Source of the DNA: Desulfosporosinus sp049943955 | Lineage (GTDB): Bacteria; Bacillota; Desulfitobacteriia; Desulfitobacteriales; Desulfitobacteriaceae | Length of the DNA stretch: 64,000 bases | Assembly: GCF_049943955.1 (NCBI RefSeq) | Contig: NZ_JBNFTW010000002.1 | Coordinates: 558,001-622,000, forward strand | Direction: 5' to 3' | Shown: piece by piece, positions 16,480 to 26,027 of the stretch | How positions within the stretch are numbered: the first letter of the stretch is position 1 | How the letters are laid out: every line of letters begins with the position of its first letter | Notes under the pieces: model-generated | Databases searched by the model: none | What the model was told of the DNA's origin: nothing | The model's input: the letters and a program-made list of their open reading frames with translations, nothing else | Position numbers and translations under genes: made by a program

Positions 16480-17283
16480 ATGGAAGAAACAAAGCTATTT
16501 GAGTTGCTGCAGAATAATCCCAATGCCATAGCCTATATAAATAATCCTACAGATGAGATGAAGCTCTTGGCTGTTAAAAGGAATGGGCTTACCTTAGAAT
16601 ATATCGACAGTCCCTCTAGAGAGATGCAAGAATTAGCAATAGATAATAATCCGCGAGCAATTCAATTTATAAATAACCCTACAGAAGATATGATGATAAA
16701 AGCTATCGAAGATGGCTGGGTTAACTTAGAATATATTGAAAATCCAACCGATAAACTCATAAAATTAGCTTTAAATCAAGCCGGATGGGCTATTAAATAT
16801 GTCCATAATCCAAGCGAGGCATTGCAGTTATTAGCTGTTAGGAAAAATTACGATGCCATAAAGTTTATTAAAGAGCCTTATGAAAGTGTACAAGAGGAAG
16901 CTGTTAAAATAAGTTATGATGCCTTACGCTATATTAATTCACCGACACACAATGTAGAGCTGATAGCTATTAAAAATAATGAAAAGGCTATTACATTTGT
17001 AAATGATTTAGATAAAAATAAACTGCTCGAGTTTTTAAAAGTAAATATCTTAGTGATTAAATATGTTACGATAGAAATTACTAGTGATGAAGTAGAACAA
17101 GTGTTGAAAGAAGCATTAGCAAATGAAGATGTTGAAGAAAAATATGTTAGGGATTATTTGAATTGTAGTACCCTAGGTAAAAATAGTGCTATTTTGCCCA
17201 TGGACAAACTTATGTTTATTTATAAATATGGAAGCAAAAAGGCGAAAAAAATAACTGTAGATGAAAAATTGAAGCTGATATAG
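16480..17283 (+). CDS. Repeat protein (DUF4116-like ~25-residue repeats) of the MoxR/vWA operon
   Basis: The first about 190 residues consist of tandem ~25-residue helical repeats of the form A-x-x-(Y/F)-I-x-(N/S)-P-(T/S)-x-x-(M/L)-x-x-L-A-(I/V), for example AIAYINNPTDEMKLLAV and AIQFINNPTEDMMIKAI. Seven or eight units are visible, degenerating toward the C-terminus. The pattern resembles DUF4116, a repeat found in proteins of unknown function. Helical repeat proteins usually act as binding scaffolds. The stop codon is directly against the ribosome site of the MoxR-type gene, so the two are translationally coupled, and the protein is probably the substrate-recognition or adaptor part of that ATPase system. 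It has no signal peptide. Confidence 0.7.
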   Translation: MEETKLFELLQNNPNAIAYINNPTDEMKLLAVKRNGLTLEYIDSPSREMQELAIDNNPRAIQFINNPTEDMMIKAIEDGWVNLEYIENPTDKLIKLALNQAGWAIKYVHNPSEALQLLAVRKNYDAIKFIKEPYESVQEEAVKISYDALRYINSPTHNVELIAIKNNEKAITFVNDLDKNKLLEFLKVNILVIKYVTIEITSDEVEQVLKEALANEDVEEKYVRDYLNCSTLGKNSAILPMDKLMFIYKYGSKKAKKITVDEKLKLI

Positions 17284-17295
17284 GTGGGAGACATA

Positions 17296-18414
17296 ATGAA
17301 TTTTTCAGACACGCTAAAAAGTGTTTACTTAGTCTTATCTATTGGAGAAGTACCTCTGATCGTGGGTGAAAGCGGAATAGGGAAAACAGCGTTAGCCAAG
17401 GAAATTGCGAAAGAAAATAATTGGAGTTTAATTGTTATTAACGGAAATCTTCTTAAAGAGGGCGAATTAGGTGGCCTTCCCACAATAGAATCTTATATAG
17501 GTGTTAAAGATGATCATGAAAAGAAAACTACAGTCTATGCCGTCCACCATAAGCTAAGAGAAATTGATGAAGAAATAGCTCAAGGGAAAACTGTTCTTTT
17601 ATTTATCGATGAGATAAATCGTTGTGAACATACTGTGCAGCAGGAACTTATGAATTTGATTTTGAATCGAGAAATTAATGGCTATGAATTACCCGAAGGC
17701 GTAAAAATATTGGCTGCCATGAATCCTTCAAGTAAATATGGTTCGGATTTTGATTATCAAGTCGTCGATATGGATGCAGCTCAAGAAAATAGATTTGTCT
17801 GGTTGAATATGGAACCTGATTACAACCAATGGATCGAGTGGGCATTAGAAGCTGGAATCGAGCAAAAGGTTATAGAGTTTATTTCAACCTTCCCCGATTA
17901 TCTGCATAAGGTAAACGAAGATGATATACGGGCAACTCCGAGAAGTTATGAAAGAATTTCAGGAATCACTAAAATTTACAAGGAGAGTAAAGATTCAATA
18001 CCCAGATCTGTGTTTTTAAATGTCATAAGAGGGAATGTAGGCAAGTTAATTGCTGAAGAGTTTGTGACCTTTATTGAATCGGATTATTGTTCATTGATAT
18101 CTTTTAAGGATGTTTTTTCAGGGGATTCTCTTTCTGAACTAATTATTGAAAAAATTAAAAAGGAAAGCCATATAAGACTTTATCTTACTGCTAAGAATAT
18201 TCTTAAAACCTTAGAATCCAATATGAAAAGTCATGATTTTAATTCGACTTATTATATTGAAAGACTTATTGAGTTTTTAAAAGCTTATCCAGTTGACTTA
18301 ATGATTGGAATTATGAAAGATATTAAAAATAGCTATAATGAAGTTTACAAATACGCCATAGATGATGAAGCCTTTGTTAATTTATATTTTGAATCTTATA
18401 GTTTAATTAGGTGA
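17296..18414 (+). CDS. MoxR-type AAA+ ATPase
   Basis: A 372-residue AAA+ ATPase of the MoxR/dynein-like class. Walker A is GESGIGKT at residues 24-31, Walker B is LLFIDEINR, and sensor 1 follows as KILAAMNPSS. MoxR proteins are chaperone-like and work with a von Willebrand A partner to insert metals or remodel complexes. ATG 17296 is chosen over GTG 17284 because AGGTGGGAG precedes it, overlapping the stop of the repeat-protein gene. The vWA gene begins six bases after the stop. The C-terminal third has no recognised domain. Confidence 0.88.
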   Translation: MNFSDTLKSVYLVLSIGEVPLIVGESGIGKTALAKEIAKENNWSLIVINGNLLKEGELGGLPTIESYIGVKDDHEKKTTVYAVHHKLREIDEEIAQGKTVLLFIDEINRCEHTVQQELMNLILNREINGYELPEGVKILAAMNPSSKYGSDFDYQVVDMDAAQENRFVWLNMEPDYNQWIEWALEAGIEQKVIEFISTFPDYLHKVNEDDIRATPRSYERISGITKIYKESKDSIPRSVFLNVIRGNVGKLIAEEFVTFIESDYCSLISFKDVFSGDSLSELIIEKIKKESHIRLYLTAKNILKTLESNMKSHDFNSTYYIERLIEFLKAYPVDLMIGIMKDIKNSYNEVYKYAIDDEAFVNLYFESYSLIR

Positions 18415-18420
18415 TAGACT

Positions 18421-19842
18421 GTGGGAACTAATTTTGATAATCAAGTAAACGAGCTGGATGAAAAAGCGAAAGAAATTGTCGATATATATTTAAACGCAAA
18501 ACGTATAGATAATAAGGTAAAAATCGATATCCCGAAAGATTTTAAAGAAAAATTTTTCGGACTTGTAGATCATGTTAATTTAAGTCTTATGGAAAACAAA
18601 GACAACTTTTATGGATATTTTTTACTGCAAATGGCAAGAGAGATAAGATTTGATATAAGTAGTCCTACTGCTCTCAATTTTAGGGGAGCTAACTATGTCA
18701 TATCTTTTAATCCTTTAATATTTTTAAACCTTAATATAAAACAAATGGAAAGTACTATTAAACATGAAATACTTCATATAATATCTCTTCATTTAATAAG
18801 AGCAAAGAAACTTAAAGCTGGTTATAGCAAATTAGCAATTAATATGGCAATGAATATAGTGGTGAATACATTTTTAGATAATTTGCCGCCATATGCTATT
18901 ACTTTAGAATGGGTAAATTTAAATTATTCCTTAGAACTCTTACCCTTTAAACCTTTCGAGTATTACGCGGAAAAGCTTCAAGCTGCGATAGACCTATTAG
19001 AAGCGGATGAGGACGATGAAGATGAAGATGAGTCTGCGGATGAAAGCAATCTAGATGATAAAATCGAAACAGACTATAATCCGGAAAAGGCCCATGATGT
19101 ATGGGAAGAATCTAGTGATATCGATGGAAAAACGCTTGAAGAATTTACGGAGAAGATCATTAATGATTCTCTAAAAGGTAATCTGCCCAATTACTTGGAA
19201 GGCATGATATCATTACTTAGAAATAACAAAGGCGAATTGCCTTGGAATTTATATCTCAAGAGGTTAATGGGAACTGTTGAAAGTAATAAAAAGAAGACTA
19301 TAACCAGAAGAAATAGAAGACAGCCTAATAGACTGGACTTAAGAGGTGAACTCAGAAGTCATAAAGCAAAAATTGTTGTTGCCCTAGACATAAGCGGAAG
19401 TATTAGTGATGGGGAATTTTATCAAGCAATTAAAGAAGTACTGGATATCGTGAAAAATTATAACCATGAAATAACCATTATCGAATGTGATAATGAAATT
19501 AGACGTGTTTATAATGTCAAATCTATTAAGGATATAAGAGATAGGATTAATATCAGAGGAGGTACAAAATTTAGCCCGGTTTTTGAATATGCAAATCATA
19601 ATAAGGCTAATTTGTTAGTTTATTTTACGGATGGCAAAGGTGAAGATAAGCTTCTCACGGTACCTAGGGGATATAAAACGTTATGGGTTATTTCTGGAAG
19701 AGGAGATAAGCTTTCTCTAAAAGAAGCTTATGGACCTGTTAAAAAACTTAAAATGATTGAAGAAAAAGATAACTCAGTAAATATGGGTGATGTTAAAAGA
19801 GATGGGTTTTCAATGAACGACCAAGAAGAAATGCATATTTAA
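18421..19842 (+). CDS. vWA-like protein with N-terminal metallopeptidase-like domain (DUF2201 type)
   Basis: The 473-residue product combines an N-terminal putative metallopeptidase domain with the zinc-type motif HEILH at residues 115-119, an acidic linker (near residues 197-215, rich in Asp and Glu), and a C-terminal von Willebrand A-like domain with the metal site D323-x-S325-x-S327 (DISGS), GGTKFSP and YFTDGKG. This is the DUF2201 layout found next to MoxR ATPases. The start is GTG with AGGTGA before it. Such pairs are thought to act as chaperone/metal-dependent assembly or stress modules; whether the HExxH is catalytic is unknown. It is the third gene of a tightly packed operon. Confidence 0.85.
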   Translation: MGTNFDNQVNELDEKAKEIVDIYLNAKRIDNKVKIDIPKDFKEKFFGLVDHVNLSLMENKDNFYGYFLLQMAREIRFDISSPTALNFRGANYVISFNPLIFLNLNIKQMESTIKHEILHIISLHLIRAKKLKAGYSKLAINMAMNIVVNTFLDNLPPYAITLEWVNLNYSLELLPFKPFEYYAEKLQAAIDLLEADEDDEDEDESADESNLDDKIETDYNPEKAHDVWEESSDIDGKTLEEFTEKIINDSLKGNLPNYLEGMISLLRNNKGELPWNLYLKRLMGTVESNKKKTITRRNRRQPNRLDLRGELRSHKAKIVVALDISGSISDGEFYQAIKEVLDIVKNYNHEITIIECDNEIRRVYNVKSIKDIRDRINIRGGTKFSPVFEYANHNKANLLVYFTDGKGEDKLLTVPRGYKTLWVISGRGDKLSLKEAYGPVKKLKMIEEKDNSVNMGDVKRDGFSMNDQEEMHI

Positions 19843-19874
19843 GTAAACCTTGGAAAGGGGTAACGGTCACAAAA

Positions 19875-20804
19875 ATGGCTATCAAAAACAATATTACTAA
19901 AAGAATCCTTTTAGTTTTTATCACACTTTCTCTTCTTTTAACAGGATGTGGAAATACAGAAAAATCATCTACTGCGTCTCTAAGTGATGTCTCAGCGAAA
20001 TCTTCAGCAGCGGATAAATCTTCAGCGGCAACTGTAACAAGTGATTCCGATGACTATAATCAGTATGTTAAAAAGGTATGGAAGCAAAAAAATGATAGTG
20101 ATCTATCATTCGTGATTTCAAAAGTTGAAAATAGTAAGGCGATGGGCAAATTAACTGTCCTAAACTTTACTGCTGCAGATAAAAATCTGCTAAGTTTTGA
20201 GGCTGATTTTGAGGGGGAAATTAACAACGATACTGCAGTTTGTCAGTATAATGATTCCAAGGGTAATAAGGGCTCCTTGAAATTAGTCTTTAAATCTAAT
20301 CACGAAATTGAAGGAACTATTACTGTCACAGACAAATCAAAGACAACAGTACAACCGTCCCAAGGAACGTTTAATTTTGTCCCGGAAAATATAAACGATA
20401 TAAAGGGTTTCAGCCCGATTGAAAAACAATCGTTTATGGTCAACCTAAATTCTTGGGGCAACGTAAAATTTGTATCAGGAAAACTTACGGGCGGCAGTCA
20501 CGTACCTGTGGAATTTTATTTAACGGACAAAGAGGGAGACATCCTTTATGATTTTGGTGCCACACTCCCCTATAGAGTCGATGTCAAAGCCGTTTCCTTT
20601 GAGGATGTAAACAAAGATAGGCTAAAAGACATAATCATTATTGTTAACGATGAAGATGATACAAGTAATTGTTTGGCTGCAGTCTATTTTCAAAAGGCAG
20701 ATGGTTCCTTCGCTAATGATCTGAAGTTGGATCAAGAAATAAACGAATCAGGAAATAATAAAGACGTTAAAACCCTACGGACCTTTTTAGCCCCCAAATT
20801 TTAA
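19875..20804 (+). CDS. Lipoprotein of unknown function downstream of the MoxR/vWA genes
   Basis: The 309-residue product begins with a lipoprotein signal: positively charged start, hydrophobic LLVFITLSLLL, then the lipobox LLTGC with Cys25. A Ser/Ala-rich linker follows, then two folded parts: residues about 70-165 and 170-309. The second contains VSFEDVNKDRLKDIIIIVNDEDD, similar to FG-GAP/calcium-binding loops of extracellular proteins. No family is assigned with confidence. GGAAAGGGG precedes the start, 33 bases after the vWA gene, so it may share the operon and would place part of the system at the outer face of the membrane. Confidence 0.75.
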   Translation: MAIKNNITKRILLVFITLSLLLTGCGNTEKSSTASLSDVSAKSSAADKSSAATVTSDSDDYNQYVKKVWKQKNDSDLSFVISKVENSKAMGKLTVLNFTAADKNLLSFEADFEGEINNDTAVCQYNDSKGNKGSLKLVFKSNHEIEGTITVTDKSKTTVQPSQGTFNFVPENINDIKGFSPIEKQSFMVNLNSWGNVKFVSGKLTGGSHVPVEFYLTDKEGDILYDFGATLPYRVDVKAVSFEDVNKDRLKDIIIIVNDEDDTSNCLAAVYFQKADGSFANDLKLDQEINESGNNKDVKTLRTFLAPKF

Positions 20805-20900
20805 TGTTTAGTAATGCACTCGGGACTTATGTGCAATTGCGCTAAACTGCTGCATCTTTGATTAACAATTCTTATCGGGTTTAATAGGGCAATTAATGTG

Positions 20901-20945
20901 AAAATGCTGATCCCCTTTCACTAACGGCGAATCAGCATTTTCTTT
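20901..20945 (+). terminator. Terminator after the lipoprotein gene
   Basis: An 11-bp stem AAAATGCTGAT/ATCAGCATTTT (20901-20911 with 20931-20941) followed by CTTT. It separates the lipoprotein operon from repeat copy E and the convergent panB gene. Confidence 0.75.
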
Positions 20946-20950
20946 AAGTT

Positions 20951-21000
20951 TATCCAATCGTAATACTCCTACTTCTACAAGTGGGAGTGGTTTCCATACT
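20951..21000 (+). repeat. Dispersed palindromic repeat, copy E (hairpin form)
   Basis: TATCCAATCGTAA followed by a 9-bp hairpin CTCCTACTT/AAGTGGGAG (20966-20974 with 20979-20987) and GTGGTTTCCAT. The same order (CCAATnGTAA, hairpin with ACTT...AGTGGGAG, then a CCAT-like end) appears at 55050-55093 and, degenerate, at 32861-32906. Part of the flanking sequence (TTATCCAATCGTA) also precedes copy B. Confidence 0.7.
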
Positions 21001-21042
21001 TGCTGCGGGGGTTGAGCACATCCTTCAGCGAGATAGCGTTTA

Positions 21043-21876
21043 TCACCTGCCGCCGTAAAGTGTTTTTAATTGCTCATCGTTCATCGTAAAACTATGTTGA
21101 TCATCGGGGAAAAGTTCACTTCGTACTTCTTTTACGTATGTCTGTATGCCGTCAACAATTTGTTTATTAATAGTTGCATAGGGTTTAACAAATTTGGAGA
21201 CGCGTTCCACACCATAGGTGAGAAGGTCATGGTAGACAAGGACTTGACCGTCTGTATGCACTCCTGCACCAATCCCGATAGTAGGAATCGCCACAGATGA
21301 TGAAATTTCCTCGGCGAGCTGTTTGGGAACGCATTCGAGGACGATAGCGAATGCTCCTGCATCCTGACATCGTTTTGCATCCTCGAGTAGTTTCCTGGCG
21401 CTTTCAACGTCTTTCCCTTGAACTTTAAATCCGCCCAGGACTCCTACTGATTGCGGAGTAAGTCCCAGATGAGCAACAACTGGAATACCGGCTTTAACAA
21501 GTGCTTCGATGTGTAAAAGTACTCCATCAGCGCCTTCTACTTTTACCGCCTGGGCACCGGTTTCCTGAATAAGCCTTGCTCCATTTATAAGTGTATCCCT
21601 AACAGATAGATGATAGCTCATAAAGGGCATGTCCACGACAATAAACGTGTTACTAGCACCACGTTTTGCTGCTTTAGCGTGATGAATCATGTCCTCCATG
21701 GTCACATAAACTGTTGAATCATAACCAAGAACAACATTGCCAAGGGAATCACCAACGAGAATCATGTCCACATCTGCCAGCTCAGCTTGTTTAGCGGATG
21801 GATAATCATAAGCCGTCAGCATGACAATTTTCTTTCTTTGCCGTTTCATTTCCAAGAAGTCTGTTGTTGATTTCAT
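21043..21876 (-). CDS. panB: 3-methyl-2-oxobutanoate hydroxymethyltransferase
   Basis: PanB transfers a hydroxymethyl group from methylenetetrahydrofolate to alpha-ketoisovalerate, the first step of pantothenate and hence coenzyme A synthesis. The 277-residue product has the family blocks KIVMLTAYDYPSAK, VDMILVGDSLGNVVLGYD, IVDMPFMSYH, VKVEGAD, and GIPVVAHLGLTPQS, and ends with the usual region after GIGAG. AAGGAGG precedes the ATG. It is alone: panC and panD are not in the window. A strong hairpin with T-tract lies 45 bases upstream on the coding strand and may be an attenuator. Confidence 0.95.
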   Translation of the reverse strand: MKSTTDFLEMKRQRKKIVMLTAYDYPSAKQAELADVDMILVGDSLGNVVLGYDSTVYVTMEDMIHHAKAAKRGASNTFIVVDMPFMSYHLSVRDTLINGARLIQETGAQAVKVEGADGVLLHIEALVKAGIPVVAHLGLTPQSVGVLGGFKVQGKDVESARKLLEDAKRCQDAGAFAIVLECVPKQLAEEISSSVAIPTIGIGAGVHTDGQVLVYHDLLTYGVERVSKFVKPYATINKQIVDGIQTYVKEVRSELFPDDQHSFTMNDEQLKTLYGGR

Positions 21877-21921
21877 AATTTTTCCTCCTTTTTTCAGGAG
21901 AGGCGAGAAAACAAGTTAATT

Positions 21922-21954
21922 AAAAAAAGTCCCTAAGCCAGAAGGAACTTTTTT
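21922..21954 (-). terminator. Intrinsic terminator in the panB leader (possible attenuator)
   Basis: Read on the minus strand, a 12-bp stem (AAAAAAGTTCCT with AGGGACTTTTTT, one G-U pair) with an 8-base loop ends in a T-tract, only about 45 bases before the panB start codon. It either ends an upstream transcript or makes panB expression conditional. Confidence 0.6.
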
Positions 21955-22434
21955 ACATAACAGTTTTATCCCTCTGTCCTTGCCTGTAGCAGGTCTAGGC
22001 AGAACCATTTAAATTGTTAAAGTTCCATAGGTGCAGTTCAAATGATACCGCCCAAAATGAGTATATCAGGTTATATTTCTCTTGACTATGGTTATTTGGT
22101 TATTTTTGAGGTTTCCCAACGCATTCTCTTTAATCCTGGTATATAATAAGGCTTATATTTAATTAGAAAAGAGATTCATTCATGTCAAGGGCAGCTAATG
22201 ATTTCAAAGTATTAATACATCGAAATTAATTTTGTGTTACTATAGATCATAGTGTTGCTAAATTGATCTGTTCAAGGGCAGAAAATAATGTAAGCGAGTG
22301 AAATATAAAGTATAATTGTTAAGTGCTTGTTAATCAAGATAGATGCATTGCAAAAACTCGCTGTTGAACTGCCTCGATAGGGTCTAAGATAACAAATATA
22401 GTAAGATAACTAACATAGATGGAGGAAAACAGTC
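21955..22434. other. Divergent intergenic region panB/pyruvate carboxylase, no gene
   Basis: This 480-base stretch carries no supported coding frame. It must hold the promoters of panB (minus) and of the pyruvate carboxylase gene (plus). TATAAT occurs at 22142-22147 and 22311-22316 on the plus strand, but no matching -35 box at 17 bases is clear. The 5' half, read on the minus strand, contains GCCT/AGGC and similar short complementary segments ahead of the terminator and could be a structured leader; it matches no riboswitch class that I recognise. Confidence 0.4.
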
Positions 22435-25400
22435 ATGGGTAATTTTAAAAGAGTGATGGTCGCCAATCGAGGTGAAATTGCCATTAGGGTATTTAGGGCA
22501 TGCAATGAACTGGGAATAAGAACTGTAGCAATTTACTCCAACGAAGATAAATATTCTCTCTTCAGAAGCAAAGCCGATGAGGCTTATCTCATTGGCGAAG
22601 GCAGAAGCCCTGTTGATGCTTATTTGAATATTGAGGAGATTATCAGTTTGGCAATTAAGAAGGGTGTGGATGCTATCCATCCAGGCTACGGCTTCTTGTC
22701 GGAAAACCCTGAATTTGCTAAACGATGTGAGCAGGAAGGTATTGAATTCATTGGACCAACGGCGGAGATGATGGAGCAGTTAGGGGACAAGATTACGTCA
22801 AAGATTGTTGCCAAGAAAGTCGGTGTCCCGATCATTCCCGGTTACGAGAAAGACATTAAAACTGTGAATGAGGCAAGAGTTCATACGGCAGAATGTGGTT
22901 ACCCCTTGATGCTTAAGGCAGCTGCCGGAGGCGGCGGAAGGGGAATGCGTATTGTCAGAAATGAGAGCGAGTTGGAGTCTGCCTTCTTAAGTGCCAAAAG
23001 TGAAGCCAAAAAAGCCTTTGGTATTGATCATATCTTTATGGAAAAATTCATCGAGAAACCGAAGCATGTCGAAGTGCAGGTTCTTGGCGATAAATACGGT
23101 AACATAGTTCATATGTTTGAACGGGATTGTTCAATCCAGAGAAGGCATCAGAAGGTCGTGGAATTCACACCTGCTTTTTCTATCCCTCAGGAAATCCGAA
23201 AAAATATTTACCAGGATGCTCTGAAGATTGCCAGATCTGTAAATTATAGGAGCGCAGGAACCTTGGAATTTCTGGTCGATAATCAGGGGAATTATTATTT
23301 CATTGAAATGAATCCGCGGATTCAGGTTGAACACACGGTTACGGAGATGGTCACGGGGATAGATATTGTTCAAGCTCAGATCAAGATCGCCCAAGGATAT
23401 GCTCTGAATTCTCCAGAGATCGGGATAAATGCTCAGGAGGACATAAAACTTAACGGGTATTCCATTCAATGCAGAATCACAACTGAAGACCCCACGAATA
23501 ATTTCGCCCCCGATACAGGGAAGATCGAATCGTACAGAACCGGTTCGGGATTCGGGATCAGGCTGGATGGCGGCAACGGATTTACCGGGGCAGAAATCAG
23601 CCCTTATTATGACAGTCTTCTCGTCAAAAATATCTCTTGGTCCAGGAGCTTCCAGGATGCCATTAAGAAATCCATTCGTTCTATTACTGAGACCCAGATT
23701 ACAGGGGTTAAGACGAATATCGGCTTTCTGATTAACGTACTCAACCACCCGCAGTTTTTGCATGGCGAGTGTCATACTGGTTTCATCGAGGAAAATCCAG
23801 ATCTAATCTCTTTTACCCATAAGACCGATGACGAAAGCCGACTCCTGAAATTCCTTGGCAATGTCGTAGTTAATGAGACGATGGGGATAAAGCTGCAATA
23901 CGATGTCCCTAAAGTACCACAAATTCAAGCTGTCAGTCCGAACGATCTGAGCGGGACTAAACAGATCCTTGATTCTCAAGGCGCTGAAGGACTTGTTAAC
24001 TGGGTAAACGCCCAGAAGAAGGTGCTGCTTACCGACACGACAATGCGGGATGCGCATCAGTCGCTGATGGCGACAAGGGTTAGAACTAAAGATATGATCA
24101 AGATTGCCAAGGCAACCTCCGTCTTTGGCAAGGATTTGTTTTCTCTGGAAATGTGGGGAGGCGCGACGTTTGATGTAGCCTACAGGTTCCTCAAGGAATC
24201 TCCGTGGGAAAGGCTGGAGCAACTGAGAAAAAGAATTCCAAACGTTCTGTTCCAGATGCTCATAAGAGGTGCGAATGGGGTAGGCTATAAGAATTATCCG
24301 GACAATGTTATCAGAGAATTTATTAAAGAGTCTGCACTCGCGGGTATAGATGTCTTTAGGATCTTTGACTCTCTAAACGAATTAAGAGGCATGGAGATTT
24401 CCATTGACGAAGTGTTAAAGAATGGGAAGATTGCTGAAGCCTGTATTTGTTACACAGGTGATATCCTCGATAACAGGAAAGAAAAATATAACTTAGATTA
24501 TTATATTAAACTGGCGAAAGAGATCGAAAAAACCGATGCCCATATCCTATGCATCAAAGATATGTCAGCTCTTCTGAAGCCCCATGCAGCCCATAAGTTG
24601 GTCAGTGCTTTAAAAAATGAAATCGGAATCCCCATCCATCTTCATACCCATGATACTACAGGCAACGGGGTAGCAACGGTTCTGATGGCCGTGGAAGCAG
24701 GGGTAGATATTGTAGATACCGCCTTTAACAGCATGTCAGGTTTGACGAGCCAACCGGCCATGAATTCTATTGCTGCGGCACTTAAAAATACGGAAAGGGA
24801 CCCTGGGATCGATCTGAAAGGAATTCAAAGGGTATCTGATTACTGGGAAGCGGTGCGGCCGGTATATGGCAAGTTTGAGTCAGGATTGAAGTCTGGATCA
24901 GCCGAGATCTATAAGTACGAGATTCCTGGAGGCCAGTACTCCAACCTTAAGCCTCAAGTTGAGAGCTTCGGTCTCGGACATAAGTTCAATGAGATCAAAG
25001 ACATGTACAAAAAAGTGAACGAGATGTTAGGAGATATTGTAAAGGTTACTCCTTCATCGAAAGTTGTAGGGGATTTCGCCATATTTATGGTCCAAAATCA
25101 CCTCACCCCAGAGAATATTTATGAAAAAGCAAAGAATATGACATTTCCCGATTCCGTCGTAGCCTATTTCAGAGGCATGATAGGCCAGCCAATGGGGGGA
25201 TTCCCGGAAAAACTTCAGGAGTTGGTCTTGAAGGGAGAAAGACCGATAACAGAACGTCCCGGTGAACTCCTTCCGGCTGAGGATTTTGCTGAGATCTTTA
25301 AGTATTTAAGAGATAAGTTTGGTTTTGAACCGACGAAGAAGGATGTCTTGAGTTATGCTTTATATCCGGAAGTTTTTGAAGGATTCTTGAAAGTTATAGC

Positions 25401-25887
25401 TGAATATGGAGATTTGAGCAGGCTTGGAAGTGATGTCTTTTTCCATGGCCTTAGTGAAGGGGAAATCATCGAGGCTGAGGTTGCCGAAGGAAGAAGCTTG
25501 ATGATTAAGCTTCGTTCCCTTGAGAAACCGGATCTGGAAGGATATAGAACTCTTGTGTTCGAAGTCAACAGAAATCGACGGGAAATTAAAATCAAGGATA
25601 AGAACTGGAGCAACAGTAACCCTCTCGTCCAATCGGGCGACTATAGTTTGACAGAAATGGCAGACCCTGATAATAAGAATGAAATAGGTTCTCCTATTCC
25701 AGGAACTGTCGTGACGTTGATGGTTAAAGAAGGAGACAAGGTTACGGAAAACCAAACTCTTGTGGTCGTAGAAGCCATGAAAATGGAAACAAGAATAATC
25801 AGTTCCGCCGCAGGGATCGTCAGCTCAGTCAATATTAAAGAAGGGCAGCAGGTCAAAGCCGGCGAACTCCTTATTGTCATTAAATAA
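22435..25887 (+). CDS. pyc: Pyruvate carboxylase
   Basis: This 1150-residue single-chain enzyme makes oxaloacetate from pyruvate, bicarbonate and ATP, feeding the TCA/reductive branch and biosynthesis. The biotin carboxylase domain covers residues about 1-450 (start KRVMVANRGEIAIRVFRAC; ATP loop KAAAGGGGRGMR; FIEMNPRIQVEHTVTE). The carboxyltransferase domain follows from about 530 (LLTDTTMRDAHQSLMATRVRT, then LCIKDMSALLKP and HLHTHDTTGNG). The C-terminal biotin carrier domain has EAMKMET with the biotinylated Lys1116. All parts are intact and of normal length. GGAGGAAAAC precedes the ATG. It is monocistronic, closed by the terminator at 25928. Confidence 0.97.
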   Translation: MGNFKRVMVANRGEIAIRVFRACNELGIRTVAIYSNEDKYSLFRSKADEAYLIGEGRSPVDAYLNIEEIISLAIKKGVDAIHPGYGFLSENPEFAKRCEQEGIEFIGPTAEMMEQLGDKITSKIVAKKVGVPIIPGYEKDIKTVNEARVHTAECGYPLMLKAAAGGGGRGMRIVRNESELESAFLSAKSEAKKAFGIDHIFMEKFIEKPKHVEVQVLGDKYGNIVHMFERDCSIQRRHQKVVEFTPAFSIPQEIRKNIYQDALKIARSVNYRSAGTLEFLVDNQGNYYFIEMNPRIQVEHTVTEMVTGIDIVQAQIKIAQGYALNSPEIGINAQEDIKLNGYSIQCRITTEDPTNNFAPDTGKIESYRTGSGFGIRLDGGNGFTGAEISPYYDSLLVKNISWSRSFQDAIKKSIRSITETQITGVKTNIGFLINVLNHPQFLHGECHTGFIEENPDLISFTHKTDDESRLLKFLGNVVVNETMGIKLQYDVPKVPQIQAVSPNDLSGTKQILDSQGAEGLVNWVNAQKKVLLTDTTMRDAHQSLMATRVRTKDMIKIAKATSVFGKDLFSLEMWGGATFDVAYRFLKESPWERLEQLRKRIPNVLFQMLIRGANGVGYKNYPDNVIREFIKESALAGIDVFRIFDSLNELRGMEISIDEVLKNGKIAEACICYTGDILDNRKEKYNLDYYIKLAKEIEKTDAHILCIKDMSALLKPHAAHKLVSALKNEIGIPIHLHTHDTTGNGVATVLMAVEAGVDIVDTAFNSMSGLTSQPAMNSIAAALKNTERDPGIDLKGIQRVSDYWEAVRPVYGKFESGLKSGSAEIYKYEIPGGQYSNLKPQVESFGLGHKFNEIKDMYKKVNEMLGDIVKVTPSSKVVGDFAIFMVQNHLTPENIYEKAKNMTFPDSVVAYFRGMIGQPMGGFPEKLQELVLKGERPITERPGELLPAEDFAEIFKYLRDKFGFEPTKKDVLSYALYPEVFEGFLKVIAEYGDLSRLGSDVFFHGLSEGEIIEAEVAEGRSLMIKLRSLEKPDLEGYRTLVFEVNRNRREIKIKDKNWSNSNPLVQSGDYSLTEMADPDNKNEIGSPIPGTVVTLMVKEGDKVTENQTLVVVEAMKMETRIISSAAGIVSSVNIKEGQQVKAGELLIVIK

Positions 25888-25927
25888 TTGCCTTGTGGTA
25901 CACCTCTGCCACTGCAACACTGCAATT

Positions 25928-25960
25928 ACCGTATAGCAACGTATGCTATACGGTTTTTCT
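25928..25960 (+). terminator. Terminator after pyruvate carboxylase
   Basis: An 11-bp perfect stem ACCGTATAGCA/TGCTATACGGT with a 5-base loop and a T-tract. Confidence 0.88.
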
Positions 25961-26027
25961 TTTCAGTATAGTAATTTCGTGATTCAACCATATTACAATG
26001 CGGAAGTAGAGCAATTTTTATCCAATC

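Noticed and set aside
23131..23775. 214-codon open frame on the minus strand
   Set aside because: It lies wholly inside the pyruvate carboxylase gene, has no ribosome site and no family-like sequence; it is a shadow of the coding frame.
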